A DNA stretch of 64,000 nucleotides. It comes from Lachnospiraceae bacterium (lineage in GTDB: Bacteria; Bacillota; Clostridia; Lachnospirales; Lachnospiraceae). A program made the position numbers and the translations under genes. Of the stretch, positions 26,238 through 35,397 are shown piece by piece (the first letter of the stretch is position 1; each line of letters opens with the position of its first letter). The stretch lies in NCBI GenBank assembly GCA_900168235.1, contig FUZG01000005.1:186001-250000 (forward strand), written 5' to 3'. The notes beneath the pieces were generated by a model that saw nothing but the letters and a program-made list of their open reading frames with translations, was not told the DNA's origin and searched no databases.

Positions 26238-27593
26238 ATGAAGATCACCTATTTAACCACAGAAAATACTGATTCAGTTTCAAACAACCCTGTTTCATAC
26301 GAAAGACTGACCGAGGCTGATTTCGCGGATATCATTCACGATGAACTGAATACCGCCCTTGGCTGTACCGAGCCTATCGCTCTTGCATACTGCGCCGCAG
26401 AGGCTCGTCGTATCCTTGGTGTCACTCCTCTTAAATGCGATATCGAGGTAAGCGGAAATATCATAAAAAATGCCAAAAGCGTAGTAGTTCCGGGAACAGA
26501 CGGCATGAAAGGAATCCCCGCTGCCGCTGCTGCCGGTATCATTGCCGGAGATCCCGACAAGCGTCTCGAAGTGATATCAGGCATGACAGACAAAGACCGC
26601 GAGAATATCCGAAAGTTTCTCAGCAGTACTCCTGTCAGTGTTTCACCTTCCGAAAACACCGAGAAGCTTTTTATAAGGATCGTGCTTTCTTCCGAAAACG
26701 AAACAAGCGAGGTCCGCATCGCCCGTCACCACACCAACATTATTTTTAAAAAGAAAAATGACACAGTGCTCCTTGATACCGGCTTCGTTCCGGGTGAAGC
26801 CGAAACCGAAAAGAACGGAAATATCATCGCTTCCAAAAAAGCAATGCTCACTGTGTCAAATATATTAAAATATGCGCAGAATACGGATCTGTCCGCTGTC
26901 CGTGATATTTTAGTCCGCCAGATAAAGTGCAACAGCGCCATCGCAAACGAAGGCATCCAGAATAACTGGGGCGCAAATATCGGAAGCACAATGCTCTCAA
27001 CAGGCGGAAATACCTTACGTAACCGTGCTCAGGCATTTGCCGCTGCAGGTTCAGACGCGAGGATGAGCGGATGCGAGCTCCCTGTCGTTATCAATTCAGG
27101 AAGCGGAAATCAGGGTATCACCGTTACCATGCCTGTCCTCATTTATGCAAAAGAACTTGGCGTTTCCGAGGATACCATGCTCCGTGCGCTTCTCGTATCA
27201 AACCTCATATCCGTTCACATTAAGTACGGAATCGGTGCGCTCTCTGCTTTCTGCGGTGCTGTAAGCGCCGGATGCGCGGCAGGATGCGGTATCGCTTTCC
27301 TTTACGGAGCAGGTTACGAGACTATCTCCCAGACTCTGTCCAATTCCCTTGCCATCGCATCAGGAATCATCTGCGACGGTGCAAAGCCTTCCTGCGCCGC
27401 AAAGATCGCGCTTTCTGTAAATGCAGGCATCATAGGATTTGAAATGTGCCAGTTCGGTCAGAAGTTCTGCGGCGGCGACGGCATCCTCGATTCCGATATC
27501 GAAAACACCATCTGCAACGTGTCCGATATCGGCTCCGAAGGCATGCGCGCGACTGACCGCGAGATCTTAAAGATCATGACCGATCAGAACTAA
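26238..27593 (+). CDS. cyuA: UPF0597 / L-cysteine desulfidase family (CyuA-like) protein
   Basis: A 451-residue protein of the serine dehydratase alpha / YhaM (CyuA) family, which degrades L-cysteine to pyruvate, ammonia and sulfide using an iron-sulfur cluster. Characteristic parts include ALGCTEPIALAYCAAEA, GNIIKNAKSVVVPG, CELPVVINSGSGNQG and a Cys-rich C-terminal half (GAVSAGCAAGCGIAF). GGAG precedes the ATG. It is divergently paired with a LysR regulator. An L-serine deaminase activity is an alternative. Confidence 0.86.
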   Translation: MKITYLTTENTDSVSNNPVSYERLTEADFADIIHDELNTALGCTEPIALAYCAAEARRILGVTPLKCDIEVSGNIIKNAKSVVVPGTDGMKGIPAAAAAGIIAGDPDKRLEVISGMTDKDRENIRKFLSSTPVSVSPSENTEKLFIRIVLSSENETSEVRIARHHTNIIFKKKNDTVLLDTGFVPGEAETEKNGNIIASKKAMLTVSNILKYAQNTDLSAVRDILVRQIKCNSAIANEGIQNNWGANIGSTMLSTGGNTLRNRAQAFAAAGSDARMSGCELPVVINSGSGNQGITVTMPVLIYAKELGVSEDTMLRALLVSNLISVHIKYGIGALSAFCGAVSAGCAAGCGIAFLYGAGYETISQTLSNSLAIASGIICDGAKPSCAAKIALSVNAGIIGFEMCQFGQKFCGGDGILDSDIENTICNVSDIGSEGMRATDREILKIMTDQN

Positions 27594-27607
27594 ATCATAA
27601 AAAAGCA

Positions 27608-29485
27608 TCAATACCCGGCCGCCAGACGATCCGCAAGAATATTTATAAATTTCCTGATACCTCCGGTGTAGTCTGCTTTATCAAGAGCATTCCACATCAT
27701 CTTCGGATCGTCTGTAAGGATGCCGTCAACATTGCAGTCAATAAGCCTCTGCACTGTTTCTTCTGAATTTACCGTCCATGCAAAACACTTCTTTCCTGCC
27801 GCATGGATATCTGCCACCATTTCCGGTGTCACATGACTTTCCTCTATAGTGAAATAGTCCGACCATGGGACATCTTCTACATGGTCCCACGCAATATACA
27901 TGCTGTAAGCCGTGATCATCGTAGGGTCAAGTTCCTTGATCCTTTTTAACGGTGCTGATTTAAGGCTCGTTATTATACAGCGGTCATGCATGTCATTTTC
28001 ATTTATAACCTGCAGGACCTTTTCTTCCAGCTCTTTATCATATCTCGTCGGCTTTATCTCCACCTGCAGATTTATATTACTGTCCTTAAAAAGCTTCAGC
28101 ACTTCATCAAAGGTCGAAAACTTAAGTCCCGCATACTCATCAGAGAACCACGAACCGCAGTCCAGCTTCATGAGCTGGTCATAGGTCAGATTATGTACAT
28201 AAAGTTTCTTCCCCGTAACCCTTTTCAGGTTGTCATCATGGCTCACGATGATGACTCCGTCCTTTGTTTCATGGACATCAAACTCAACCCACTCGGGCTC
28301 TTCTGCGAGTGCCAGTTCAAAGGCGGGCATAGTGTTTTCCGGTGCCATCACAGAGTCACCTCTGTGAGCCACGATCCCCGGTTCCTTTGGCTCACGGGTC
28401 ATTGATCCTATATACGGACGTACTTCCATCAGGCCATAAATAATGGTAGTAAGAACGATGACTGCCGCTATGAGCTTCTGTCTTACAGAGGGTGAGGACT
28501 GACTGAATACCATCGGATGTGTGTTCTTAAGCTTTTTTTCATCCATATACCGATAGTAAAGCGTCACCAGCGCCGCTATATTCGTCATCGGATATGCGAT
28601 CGCCGCGAAAAATCTCTTTACCAGATAAATGGTATTTGCGAGGCGGTATACTTCAGAAAGGGTGCCCTCACTTCCGCGGATGACCTTCATCAGATCCTGG
28701 AAATTCGCGCTGACTACTGACGAGATCGATACGATGATGATATGAACCACCACGTACAGCACTGCCAGACTGAACATGGTTTTAAAAATATTGTTCTTTA
28801 TGAGCGTCCTGCTCTTTTTGCAGGCAGTTATGAAATCAATGTCTTCACAAACGTAGTAATTAAGGGAAAAAATGAATGTGAACTCGACGAATACCAGCAG
28901 GATATAAAGTGCCGTGTATAAAAAGTTGTAGAGTGTGTCATCACTTATGTACTGCTCCACAAATCCAGGTATCTCCATCAGAGCCGATGCATTGGAGAGA
29001 GAAAGGACTTTTGTAAAAGGAAGAAGTACCACTACGTACAAAATTATGATCCAGTTTCTGGGCTTCGCGCTTTTTTTACAGACATAGAGCGAAGCTGCCA
29101 TCATTCCCGTAAGTGACGGCTTCATGCCTCTTTTCGCTGAACTGAAACCATATATCAGGCCTTCTATCTCCATTATGGAAATGAAGGACATTATGATCAC
29201 AAATACCGGGACCAAAAGTATCGCCCTGAAGGATGTCGCCGCATGTATCAGGTGCTCCGGTCCTATATATTTTGTGCCGAGTATCTTTTCAAGGCACCAC
29301 TTCATCGTGTCGCCAACGAGATTTCTTGCAAGTGCACCTATAAAAGCATATATAAAGATAAATAAAAGGACCTGTTTCCAGCAGTTTCCTATCAGGAAAG
29401 CCCCCTGCCTTATAAATTCACTGAAATTTTTCCAGTCCTTTTTTATCCGATTTTTCAAATCCAGTGTAGTACCCAATTTTTTCAC
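27608..29485 (-). CDS. Membrane-anchored glycerophosphodiester phosphodiesterase
   Basis: A protein of about 625 residues. The N-terminal 370 residues contain seven or eight membrane helices (GPDPase membrane domain). The C-terminal 240 residues are a GDPD catalytic domain with the His, Glu and Asp residues in AHRGDSVMAPENT, EFDVHETKDG and SHDDNLK. It hydrolyses glycerophosphodiesters, or in related proteins lipoteichoic-acid-like polymers, at the outer membrane face. The start is uncertain: GTG at 29485 is the first plausible codon after the pgi terminator, but no clear ribosome binding site precedes it. Confidence 0.85.
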   Translation of the reverse strand: MKKLGTTLDLKNRIKKDWKNFSEFIRQGAFLIGNCWKQVLLFIFIYAFIGALARNLVGDTMKWCLEKILGTKYIGPEHLIHAATSFRAILLVPVFVIIMSFISIMEIEGLIYGFSSAKRGMKPSLTGMMAASLYVCKKSAKPRNWIIILYVVVLLPFTKVLSLSNASALMEIPGFVEQYISDDTLYNFLYTALYILLVFVEFTFIFSLNYYVCEDIDFITACKKSRTLIKNNIFKTMFSLAVLYVVVHIIIVSISSVVSANFQDLMKVIRGSEGTLSEVYRLANTIYLVKRFFAAIAYPMTNIAALVTLYYRYMDEKKLKNTHPMVFSQSSPSVRQKLIAAVIVLTTIIYGLMEVRPYIGSMTREPKEPGIVAHRGDSVMAPENTMPAFELALAEEPEWVEFDVHETKDGVIIVSHDDNLKRVTGKKLYVHNLTYDQLMKLDCGSWFSDEYAGLKFSTFDEVLKLFKDSNINLQVEIKPTRYDKELEEKVLQVINENDMHDRCIITSLKSAPLKRIKELDPTMITAYSMYIAWDHVEDVPWSDYFTIEESHVTPEMVADIHAAGKKCFAWTVNSEETVQRLIDCNVDGILTDDPKMMWNALDKADYTGGIRKFINILADRLAAGY

Positions 29486-29496
29486 CCATAAGATAT

Positions 29497-29522
29497 AAAA
29501 AAGGGGCTGCCGAAGCAGCCCC
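29497..29522 (-). terminator. Terminator after pgi
   Basis: The minus strand reads GGGGCTGC-TTCG-GCAGCCCC followed by TTTTTT, a textbook tetraloop terminator just upstream of the phosphodiesterase gene. Confidence 0.93.
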
Positions 29523-29560
29523 AAAAATTCGCTTCAGGATATCCTGTACGACTTATTTAT

Positions 29561-31141
29561 TCAGATGTTAAGAAGCTTGCTGAACTCTGCAAGTGCACCG
29601 TCTGTCTCGTGTGCAAGAACCTTCTTTGCAAGAACCTTTCCGAGCTGAACACCTTCCTGATCGAAGCTGTTTACATTCCATACGAATCCCTGGAACATAA
29701 CCTTGTTCTCGAAGTGTGCAAGGAGTGCACCAAGTGTTGCCGGTGTAAGCTGATCACCGATGATGATGCTGGACGGACGGCCGCCCTCGAAGTTCTTATT
29801 TCTGTTCTCGTCAGCCTTACCGCAGGCAAATGCTACGATCTGAGCTGCAACGTTTGCGCAGAGCTTCTGCTGGCTTGTGCTTCCCTGGATATCAACATCG
29901 TTTGAGATCTGGCTGTTCTTAAAGCCGATGAACTGCATCGGAACGATGTCTGTTCCCTGATGAAGAAGCTGATAGAAGGAGTGCTGTCCGTTTGTTCCGG
30001 GCTCACCGAAGATAACCGGACCTGTTACATAGTTGATAGGCTCGCCGAAACGGTTTACAGACTTACCGTTGGACTCCATATCAAGCTGCTGCAGGTGTGC
30101 CGGGAAGCGGCTTAAGCCCTGTGAGTAAGGAAGGATAGCTGTGCTCGGATAGCCGAGTACGTTTCTCTCATAAACACCGATAAGTGCATCGAGCATTGCC
30201 GGGTTCTTCAGAAGATCCTTTTCTGTAGCAAGCTTATCCTCTGCTGCTGCACCGTCAAGGAACTCTGCGAATACGTCAGGACCAAATGCAAGAGACAGAA
30301 CTGCTCCGCCTACGCCTGATGTTGAAGAGTAACGTCCGCCGATATAGTCATCCATGTAGAATGCTTCGATGAAGTCATCGCTGTGTGCGAGAGGTGATGT
30401 CTCGGATGTAACAGCGATCATATGCTTAGCCGGCTCAAGACCTGCCTTCTTCAGAGCATCCATTACGAATGACTGGTTTGTCAGAGTCTCAAGTGTTGTA
30501 CCGGACTTTGAAACAAGGATAAAGATGGAGTGAGCAACATCGATGGAGTTCAGAACTGCAGAAGCATCATCAGGATCTACGTTGCTGATGAACTTTGCTT
30601 CCATCTTGAACTTATTGTTCTTCTTTGCCCAGTTCTCAAGAGCGAGATACATAGCGCGCGGGCCAAGGTCGCTTCCGCCGATACCGATCTGTACTACAGT
30701 TGTGAACTTCTCACCTGCAGCATTTGCGATAGCGCCTGAGTGAACCTTCTCTGCGAACTCAGCGATCCTCTTCTGCTCATTTAAGTAAAATTCTCTCTTA
30801 TCTACACCGTCAGCCTCAACCTTATTTCCAAGCTGTCCACGTGTAAGCTGGTGGAGTACCATTCTCTTCTCACCGGTATTGATAACATCACCGTTGTAAA
30901 GATCCTCGTACTTCTCAACAAGCTGAGCCTCTTCAGCAAGCTTAGCAAGGGATGAAAGAACGGTATCATCAACTTCCTTTGCAGCGAAGTTATATGCCAT
31001 TCCACACGCCATCGGTACGGAGTACTTCTTTACACGCTCTGCTCCGCTTTCGCCGCTCATAACCTTTACGAGATCAACGCGGTCTACTTTGCTGAGTTCT
31101 TCAAAAGACTTCAGTGTATCAAGATTCTTCCAATTAATCAT
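29561..31141 (-). CDS. pgi: Glucose-6-phosphate isomerase
   Basis: A 526-residue Pgi interconverting glucose 6-phosphate and fructose 6-phosphate in glycolysis. Two SIS domains are visible with GIGGSDLGPRAMYLAL, VSKSGTTLET and GGRYSSTSGVG; GEPGTNGQHSFYQLLHQG marks the C-terminal part. Codon use is strongly biased, consistent with high expression. GGAGGATATTTGAAAC precedes the ATG. It is monocistronic. Confidence 0.96.
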   Translation of the reverse strand: MINWKNLDTLKSFEELSKVDRVDLVKVMSGESGAERVKKYSVPMACGMAYNFAAKEVDDTVLSSLAKLAEEAQLVEKYEDLYNGDVINTGEKRMVLHQLTRGQLGNKVEADGVDKREFYLNEQKRIAEFAEKVHSGAIANAAGEKFTTVVQIGIGGSDLGPRAMYLALENWAKKNNKFKMEAKFISNVDPDDASAVLNSIDVAHSIFILVSKSGTTLETLTNQSFVMDALKKAGLEPAKHMIAVTSETSPLAHSDDFIEAFYMDDYIGGRYSSTSGVGGAVLSLAFGPDVFAEFLDGAAAEDKLATEKDLLKNPAMLDALIGVYERNVLGYPSTAILPYSQGLSRFPAHLQQLDMESNGKSVNRFGEPINYVTGPVIFGEPGTNGQHSFYQLLHQGTDIVPMQFIGFKNSQISNDVDIQGSTSQQKLCANVAAQIVAFACGKADENRNKNFEGGRPSSIIIGDQLTPATLGALLAHFENKVMFQGFVWNVNSFDQEGVQLGKVLAKKVLAHETDGALAEFSKLLNI

Positions 31142-31229
31142 GTTTCAAATATCCTCCTTCTCTGATGCCATGAGAATCCACAATAAGGCTCCTTTTATTA
31201 CAGGCATGCACGAAAAATTGTCGGTTTAT

Positions 31230-31258
31230 ATTATGACTTGTCTGTACCTATTACGCAA
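31230..31258 (-). promoter_or_regulatory. Promoter of pgi
   Basis: The minus strand carries TTGCGT (31258-31253), a 17-bp spacer and CATAAT (31235-31230). Confidence 0.6.
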
Positions 31259-31297
31259 GACATTTGTTGCTGCGATCACTCGCTTACTCAACTTTTA

Positions 31298-31444
31298 GTT
31301 ACTGTTCACTCGCTTACAGCTCGCTCCAGTAACAGATTTTGCCAATTAAATCGCCTTCGGCGATGGGCAAAATCATATTGGCTTTCCTTGGTTATTGACT
31401 GCAATCTCCGCAGCAAAGTGCTCCGATTGCCTGTGAACAGTAAC
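31298..31444. mobile_element. MITE-like structured repeat, copy 2 (147 bp)
   Basis: The ends are a perfect 12-bp inverted repeat, GTTACTGTTCAC and GTGAACAGTAAC, flanked on both sides by AACTTTTA (8-bp duplication). Hairpin A is GATTTTGCC/GGCAAAATC enclosing ATCGCC-TTC-GGCGAT. Hairpin B is GCAATC/GATTGC. It occupies most of the 409-bp gap upstream of pgi. A short fragment resembling the left end (ATCACTCGCTTACTCAAC) lies just before it at about 31275-31292. Confidence 0.88.
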
Positions 31445-31500
31445 AACTTTTATTGTAATAAATATGCACACCCATTTAAATTTATCGGAGTCTGAACGCG

Positions 31501-31529
31501 AAAAAAGAATCCGGACGAGCCGGATTCTT
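31501..31529 (-). terminator. Terminator after the alanine/glycine symporter gene
   Basis: The minus strand forms AAGAATCCGG-CTCGT-CCGGATTCTT followed by T residues. Confidence 0.88.
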
Positions 31530-31550
31530 TCATTAATATATGTATTTTTA

Positions 31551-33095
31551 TCAAAGCTGTGCATTCGCAGAGTCAAAACCTGCTTCCACGCCTTCTATAT
31601 CGGAAACCTCGTCATCGCCTGCCTCTTCCTGCATCTTCTGGATATCATCATATGCTGAGAACATGGGCTTGAGTTCAGTGTTTCCGTGGATCTTTCTATC
31701 AACATAGTTTTTTGTGATAGCAAGCACTGTTCCGCTGCATGTTACTACACCTATAAGGTTGGGGATCGCCATCAGACCGTTGAATGTATCGGAAAGATCC
31801 CATGCGAGCTGGAGGTTCATTGTTGCACCGAACATGATGAATATTACGAAAACTACTCTATATATAATAGTAGATTTCTCACCAAAGAGATATTCAAATG
31901 CCCTAAGGCCGTACTGGCTCCATCCAAGTACTGTTGAGTAAGCAAAAAGCAGAATCGCGAAGGCAATGAAGCCTGCGCCGAATTTTCCGAATACTGTTGA
32001 AAATGCTTCTGATACCAGTGCTGTTGATGCTGCTTCTGAGATCATCGTTCCGTCATCAAGATTTACCACGCCGGAACACAGAACTGCAAATGCTGTAAGT
32101 GAACAGACAACGATGGTATCTGCAAATACTTCAAATATGCCCCACATACCCTGTACTACAGGCTCTTTTACGTTTGATGCGGAGTGAACCATAACTGATG
32201 AACCAAGACCTGCCTCATTTGAGAATACGCCTCGCTTCATACCCCAAGTAACAGCCAGCATGACACCGTAACCTACGATACCGCCTCCAACAGCCTTAAG
32301 TGCAAATGCACCTCTGATGATCGCAATAAATGCTGCCGGCAGACGACCAACATTTACGGCAATGATCACGATCGCGCCTATAACGTAAGCCACTGCCATG
32401 AACGGAACAAGTTTTTCAGTAACAGAACCGATCCTCTTGATGCCGCCTACGATAACGATGGCAGCGAGGAACATGAGGATCGCACCCACGATAACTGTCG
32501 GGATATTAAATACAGCATTCATGTTTGCAGCTATGGTATTTACCTGGGTCATATTTCCGATACCAAAGGACGCCAGTACACAGAATGATGCAAAGAGACC
32601 TGCCAGACCTTTTCCGATCGCACTGCATCCCTTCTTTGAACCAAGTCCTTCTCTCAGGTAGTACATGGCGCCGCCGCACCACTCACCTTTACTGTTCTTT
32701 CTGCGGTAAAAAATACCCAGAACATTTTCAGAATAGTTTGTCATCATTCCGAAGAAGGATACGACCCACATCCAGAAAATCGCGCCCGGACCGCCGGATA
32801 CTATGGCCGCTGCCACACCCGCGATATTACCTGTACCGATAGTCGCCGCAAGCGCTGTACAAAGGCTCTGGAACTGGCTGATTGACTTATCATGCTTCTC
32901 GGTATGCGCCGTTACTTTCTTGTCCGTAAAGACCGCGCCGATCGTATGACCTATCCAATGGGCGAAATGGGCCACCTGGAAAAACCGGCTCCGGATCGTC
33001 ATCATGATACCGGTTCCGATCAGCAGGATAAGCATAGGTACACCCCACACAAATCCATTCACCGATGAATTTACGTTTGAGATAATTTCGATCAT
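31551..33095 (-). CDS. alsT: Sodium:alanine/glycine symporter (AGCS family)
   Basis: A 514-residue integral membrane protein with about eleven helices, importing alanine or glycine with sodium. Family signatures are ATIGTGNIAGVAAAIVSGGPG, WMWVVSFFGMMTNYSENVLG and KRGVFSNEAGLGSS. The ATG at 33095 has GGAGGAG upstream. Its leader contains an intrinsic terminator between promoter and start codon, so its expression is probably attenuated. It is monocistronic. Confidence 0.94.
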   Translation of the reverse strand: MIEIISNVNSSVNGFVWGVPMLILLIGTGIMMTIRSRFFQVAHFAHWIGHTIGAVFTDKKVTAHTEKHDKSISQFQSLCTALAATIGTGNIAGVAAAIVSGGPGAIFWMWVVSFFGMMTNYSENVLGIFYRRKNSKGEWCGGAMYYLREGLGSKKGCSAIGKGLAGLFASFCVLASFGIGNMTQVNTIAANMNAVFNIPTVIVGAILMFLAAIVIVGGIKRIGSVTEKLVPFMAVAYVIGAIVIIAVNVGRLPAAFIAIIRGAFALKAVGGGIVGYGVMLAVTWGMKRGVFSNEAGLGSSVMVHSASNVKEPVVQGMWGIFEVFADTIVVCSLTAFAVLCSGVVNLDDGTMISEAASTALVSEAFSTVFGKFGAGFIAFAILLFAYSTVLGWSQYGLRAFEYLFGEKSTIIYRVVFVIFIMFGATMNLQLAWDLSDTFNGLMAIPNLIGVVTCSGTVLAITKNYVDRKIHGNTELKPMFSAYDDIQKMQEEAGDDEVSDIEGVEAGFDSANAQL

Positions 33096-33138
33096 AATCT
33101 TCTCCTCCTCCCAAATACTTGAAACGCAGGCTGGTAGC

Positions 33139-33180
33139 AAAAAACGCAGGTATTCCTGAAATGAGGAAGCATACCTGCGT
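33139..33180 (-). promoter_or_regulatory. Putative attenuator in the alsT leader
   Basis: The minus strand forms a stem from ACGCAGGTAT and ATACCTGCGT with an inner TTCCT/AGGAA, followed by TTTTTT. It lies between the alsT promoter and start codon. A second CCTGCGT further downstream (33123-33129) could pair with the 5' stem arm instead, giving an alternative fold. The ligand or factor is unknown. Confidence 0.62.
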
Positions 33181-33237
33181 CGATACCAATCCTATACACT
33201 TTTCACTTTACAGCATTAAACTGTTAAAGTTTTTAAA

Positions 33238-33266
33238 ATAATACCACTGATACAGTCGTAACGCAA
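33238..33266 (-). promoter_or_regulatory. Promoter of alsT
   Basis: The minus strand carries TTGCGT (33266-33261), a 17-bp spacer and TATTAT (33243-33238). The leader to the start codon is about 135 nt. Confidence 0.7.
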
Positions 33267-33384
33267 TCGGATTTTTTTAATCTGAAAAGAATTATTTACA
33301 TAATTATAATTTTTATTCACTCACGCACGCTCCATAACGGCGGCTCTGATTTATGTAAACTTCAATCCACATTTTTATGTACAC

Positions 33385-33419
33385 AAAAAAAACAGGAGAC
33401 GTTGATATCTCCTGTTTTT
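33385..33419 (-). terminator. Terminator after the radical SAM gene
   Basis: The minus strand forms ACAGGAGA and TCTCCTGT, flanked by an A-run upstream and TTTTTTTT downstream. Confidence 0.85.
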
Positions 33420-33455
33420 GTATATTCGTCTGACATTTTAAAGGTTTACTTTAAA

Positions 33456-33549
33456 TTGTTCACGTAATTATGTTATGTAACTCATGTTTGTTTACGTAAC
33501 ATTTTTATGTAACTCGTGTTGTTTACGTAATATTTTTATGTAATCCGCG
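33456..33549. repeat. Three tandem 31-bp repeats
   Basis: Units begin at 33456, 33488 and 33519. Units 2 and 3 differ at about four of 31 positions, and unit 1 is more diverged. Each contains TTACGTAA-like and TTATGTAA cores. A further partial unit (CATTTTTATGTACAC) lies inside 33365-33385. They lie in the 3' untranslated stretch of the radical SAM gene, before its terminator. The rest of the 33096-33579 gap is the alsT leader and promoter. Confidence 0.8.
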
Positions 33550-33579
33550 TTATTTTTTGTACAAATATCAATCCAATCG

Positions 33580-35043
33580 TTATTTTAGTACAGCAGCTTT
33601 TTCAAAACAAGTGGTTTCGATAGGTTCTCTGTTTTCAGATACACTCTTAAGGTATTCCAGCTCCTTTTTCATATCGCTTCTTATACTCCAGTGCCAGAAA
33701 AATTCACCGGCAAAGAGGACCTTATGGATCATGTCTTCAAAAAGAAGTGCCTTTATGAGTCTGCCTACGGAATAAATCCTTCGGCTCGCGTCTATGTTTT
33801 CAAGCTGGAGCTGGTATGGCGTCATATTCTTTGGATAATGAACCGCGTTTCCGTTGTACTTATCCCATCTGGTGTGTAGGAGTTTATCCTTATGAGTTTC
33901 ATAGACAGGAGTTCCCGGCACAAAGTACATGCACTGGATAAGCACGCCCTGAATATGATTCTTTATGACAAAATCGGCAAGTTCTTTTCCGCATCCCGGC
34001 TTCTGATTATCCGAACCAAGTATAAAAAGACCTCTGACGCTCAGACCATGCTTCTGCACGTTCTTTATGGCTTCTTCGATCTCTGTCTTAGTTGATTTCT
34101 TGTGATAGGTCTTGAATGAATCATCATCGATAAACTCAATTCCCATATCAAGCTCAAAAAATCCTGCTTTCTTTAAGAGATCCAGCATCTCGTCATCAAA
34201 GCCTACCTCGTAACGCGCCTGTATGTTAAACCTGTACTTAATCCCGCTGTCGATAATCTTGTTAAGAACGGCGATCGCCCAATCCCTATTCGCAAAAAAG
34301 TTGTCATCCGTGATCCACAGATCCTTTATCAGCCTGAACTTCCCCTTGTGGAAGTAATCAATGGAATACTTAATATCCTCAACCACATTCTCAGGCGATC
34401 TGGTGCGGACGCATCTTCCAAAATGACGTACCAGCGCGCAGTAATCGCAGTTATGAGGGCATCCTCTGGACGCATGGACCTGAGGCCATATAGTGCAGTG
34501 CCCCACCATTTTTTTGTAATTATGTACAAGGTCTCTATCCGGTATCAGATCAAGATCGACCGGCGGCTCAGGCATCCCCGTATTTACGAGCTCATCCCCC
34601 TTAAGCCATGCGTAGCCCTTTCCTGCGGGCTCCTCACCTCTTTCGATGGCTCTGATAAGGGGCATGATGGTATCGTCACCCTCACCCAGCATCACATAAT
34701 CGCAGTGCTGAACCGCCTCAGGAAAGTTCATGGAAGCATGAAGTCCTCCCATAACGACCTTTGCACGGCTGTTTTTCCTGAAATGATCTGCAAGCTCATA
34801 GCCTCTTACCGCTGCAAAAGTAAATATACCTATGAAAATGATATCCGCGTCCAGAACATCATCAAAATCGATCTTTGCGATAGACTCACTGTACATATAT
34901 GTATCATCTATCTCTTTTTTTACGATGGTAGCAAGCGTATTGAGCCCCACAGATGGCGTCCTTATATATCTGTCATACACAAAAAAATTCAGTATGCTCT
35001 TTTTATACGGTCTGTTCCCCGGTTCGATAAAACGTATCTTCAT
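33580..35043 (-). CDS. B12-binding-domain radical SAM protein
   Basis: A 487-residue protein. Residues 1-150 resemble a cobalamin-binding Rossmann domain (DADIIFIGIFTFAAVRGYELA, VMGGLHAS). The radical SAM core starts near residue 190 with the cluster motif RGCPHNCDYCA. The C-terminal 100 residues are specific to the protein. Members of this class perform methyl transfers or rearrangements on lipids, hopanoids, antibiotics or tetrapyrroles. No partner gene lies nearby to indicate the substrate. Confidence 0.9.
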   Translation of the reverse strand: MKIRFIEPGNRPYKKSILNFFVYDRYIRTPSVGLNTLATIVKKEIDDTYMYSESIAKIDFDDVLDADIIFIGIFTFAAVRGYELADHFRKNSRAKVVMGGLHASMNFPEAVQHCDYVMLGEGDDTIMPLIRAIERGEEPAGKGYAWLKGDELVNTGMPEPPVDLDLIPDRDLVHNYKKMVGHCTIWPQVHASRGCPHNCDYCALVRHFGRCVRTRSPENVVEDIKYSIDYFHKGKFRLIKDLWITDDNFFANRDWAIAVLNKIIDSGIKYRFNIQARYEVGFDDEMLDLLKKAGFFELDMGIEFIDDDSFKTYHKKSTKTEIEEAIKNVQKHGLSVRGLFILGSDNQKPGCGKELADFVIKNHIQGVLIQCMYFVPGTPVYETHKDKLLHTRWDKYNGNAVHYPKNMTPYQLQLENIDASRRIYSVGRLIKALLFEDMIHKVLFAGEFFWHWSIRSDMKKELEYLKSVSENREPIETTCFEKAAVLK

Positions 35044-35397
35044 ATCTGCAATCCTTCTTCATAAATATCCTTTATATATAATACGATTCAACAGACCAAA
35101 TTGTTACAGATATAAGAAAATCTTAAAGAATTATATGTACTCACGTATCCAACACCTGACGGCACGAACAGTGTCATTATCGTACACGCAGGAATCGATT
35201 CTCTAATCCGATACCTCCGCCGCACCGTTCAGTTTTGCGAAAAACAGGAAACAACGTTCGCCGCTTCCGTCCCCCCGCCACAAAACAGCACAAATTTATG
35301 TACAATACAGATTGCCCGTACAATCCCATAATGTTAAAATTATTGTATAAAAATTGACATTATGTGTACAAAAATCCCTAAGGAGGCGAATAAAAAA
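35044..35397. other. Intergenic region with candidate mscL promoter
   Basis: No coding frame is convincing in this 354-bp gap. On the plus strand TTGCCC (35312-35317), a 17-bp spacer and TAAAAT (35335-35340) form a plausible promoter for mscL. Short palindromic GTACA motifs recur at about 35300, 35318 and 35365. Their meaning is unclear. Confidence 0.5.

Noticed and set aside
33096-33240. Glycine riboswitch upstream of the AGCS symporter
   Set aside because: The conserved glycine aptamer blocks were not found on the minus strand; only a terminator and alternative pairing are visible.
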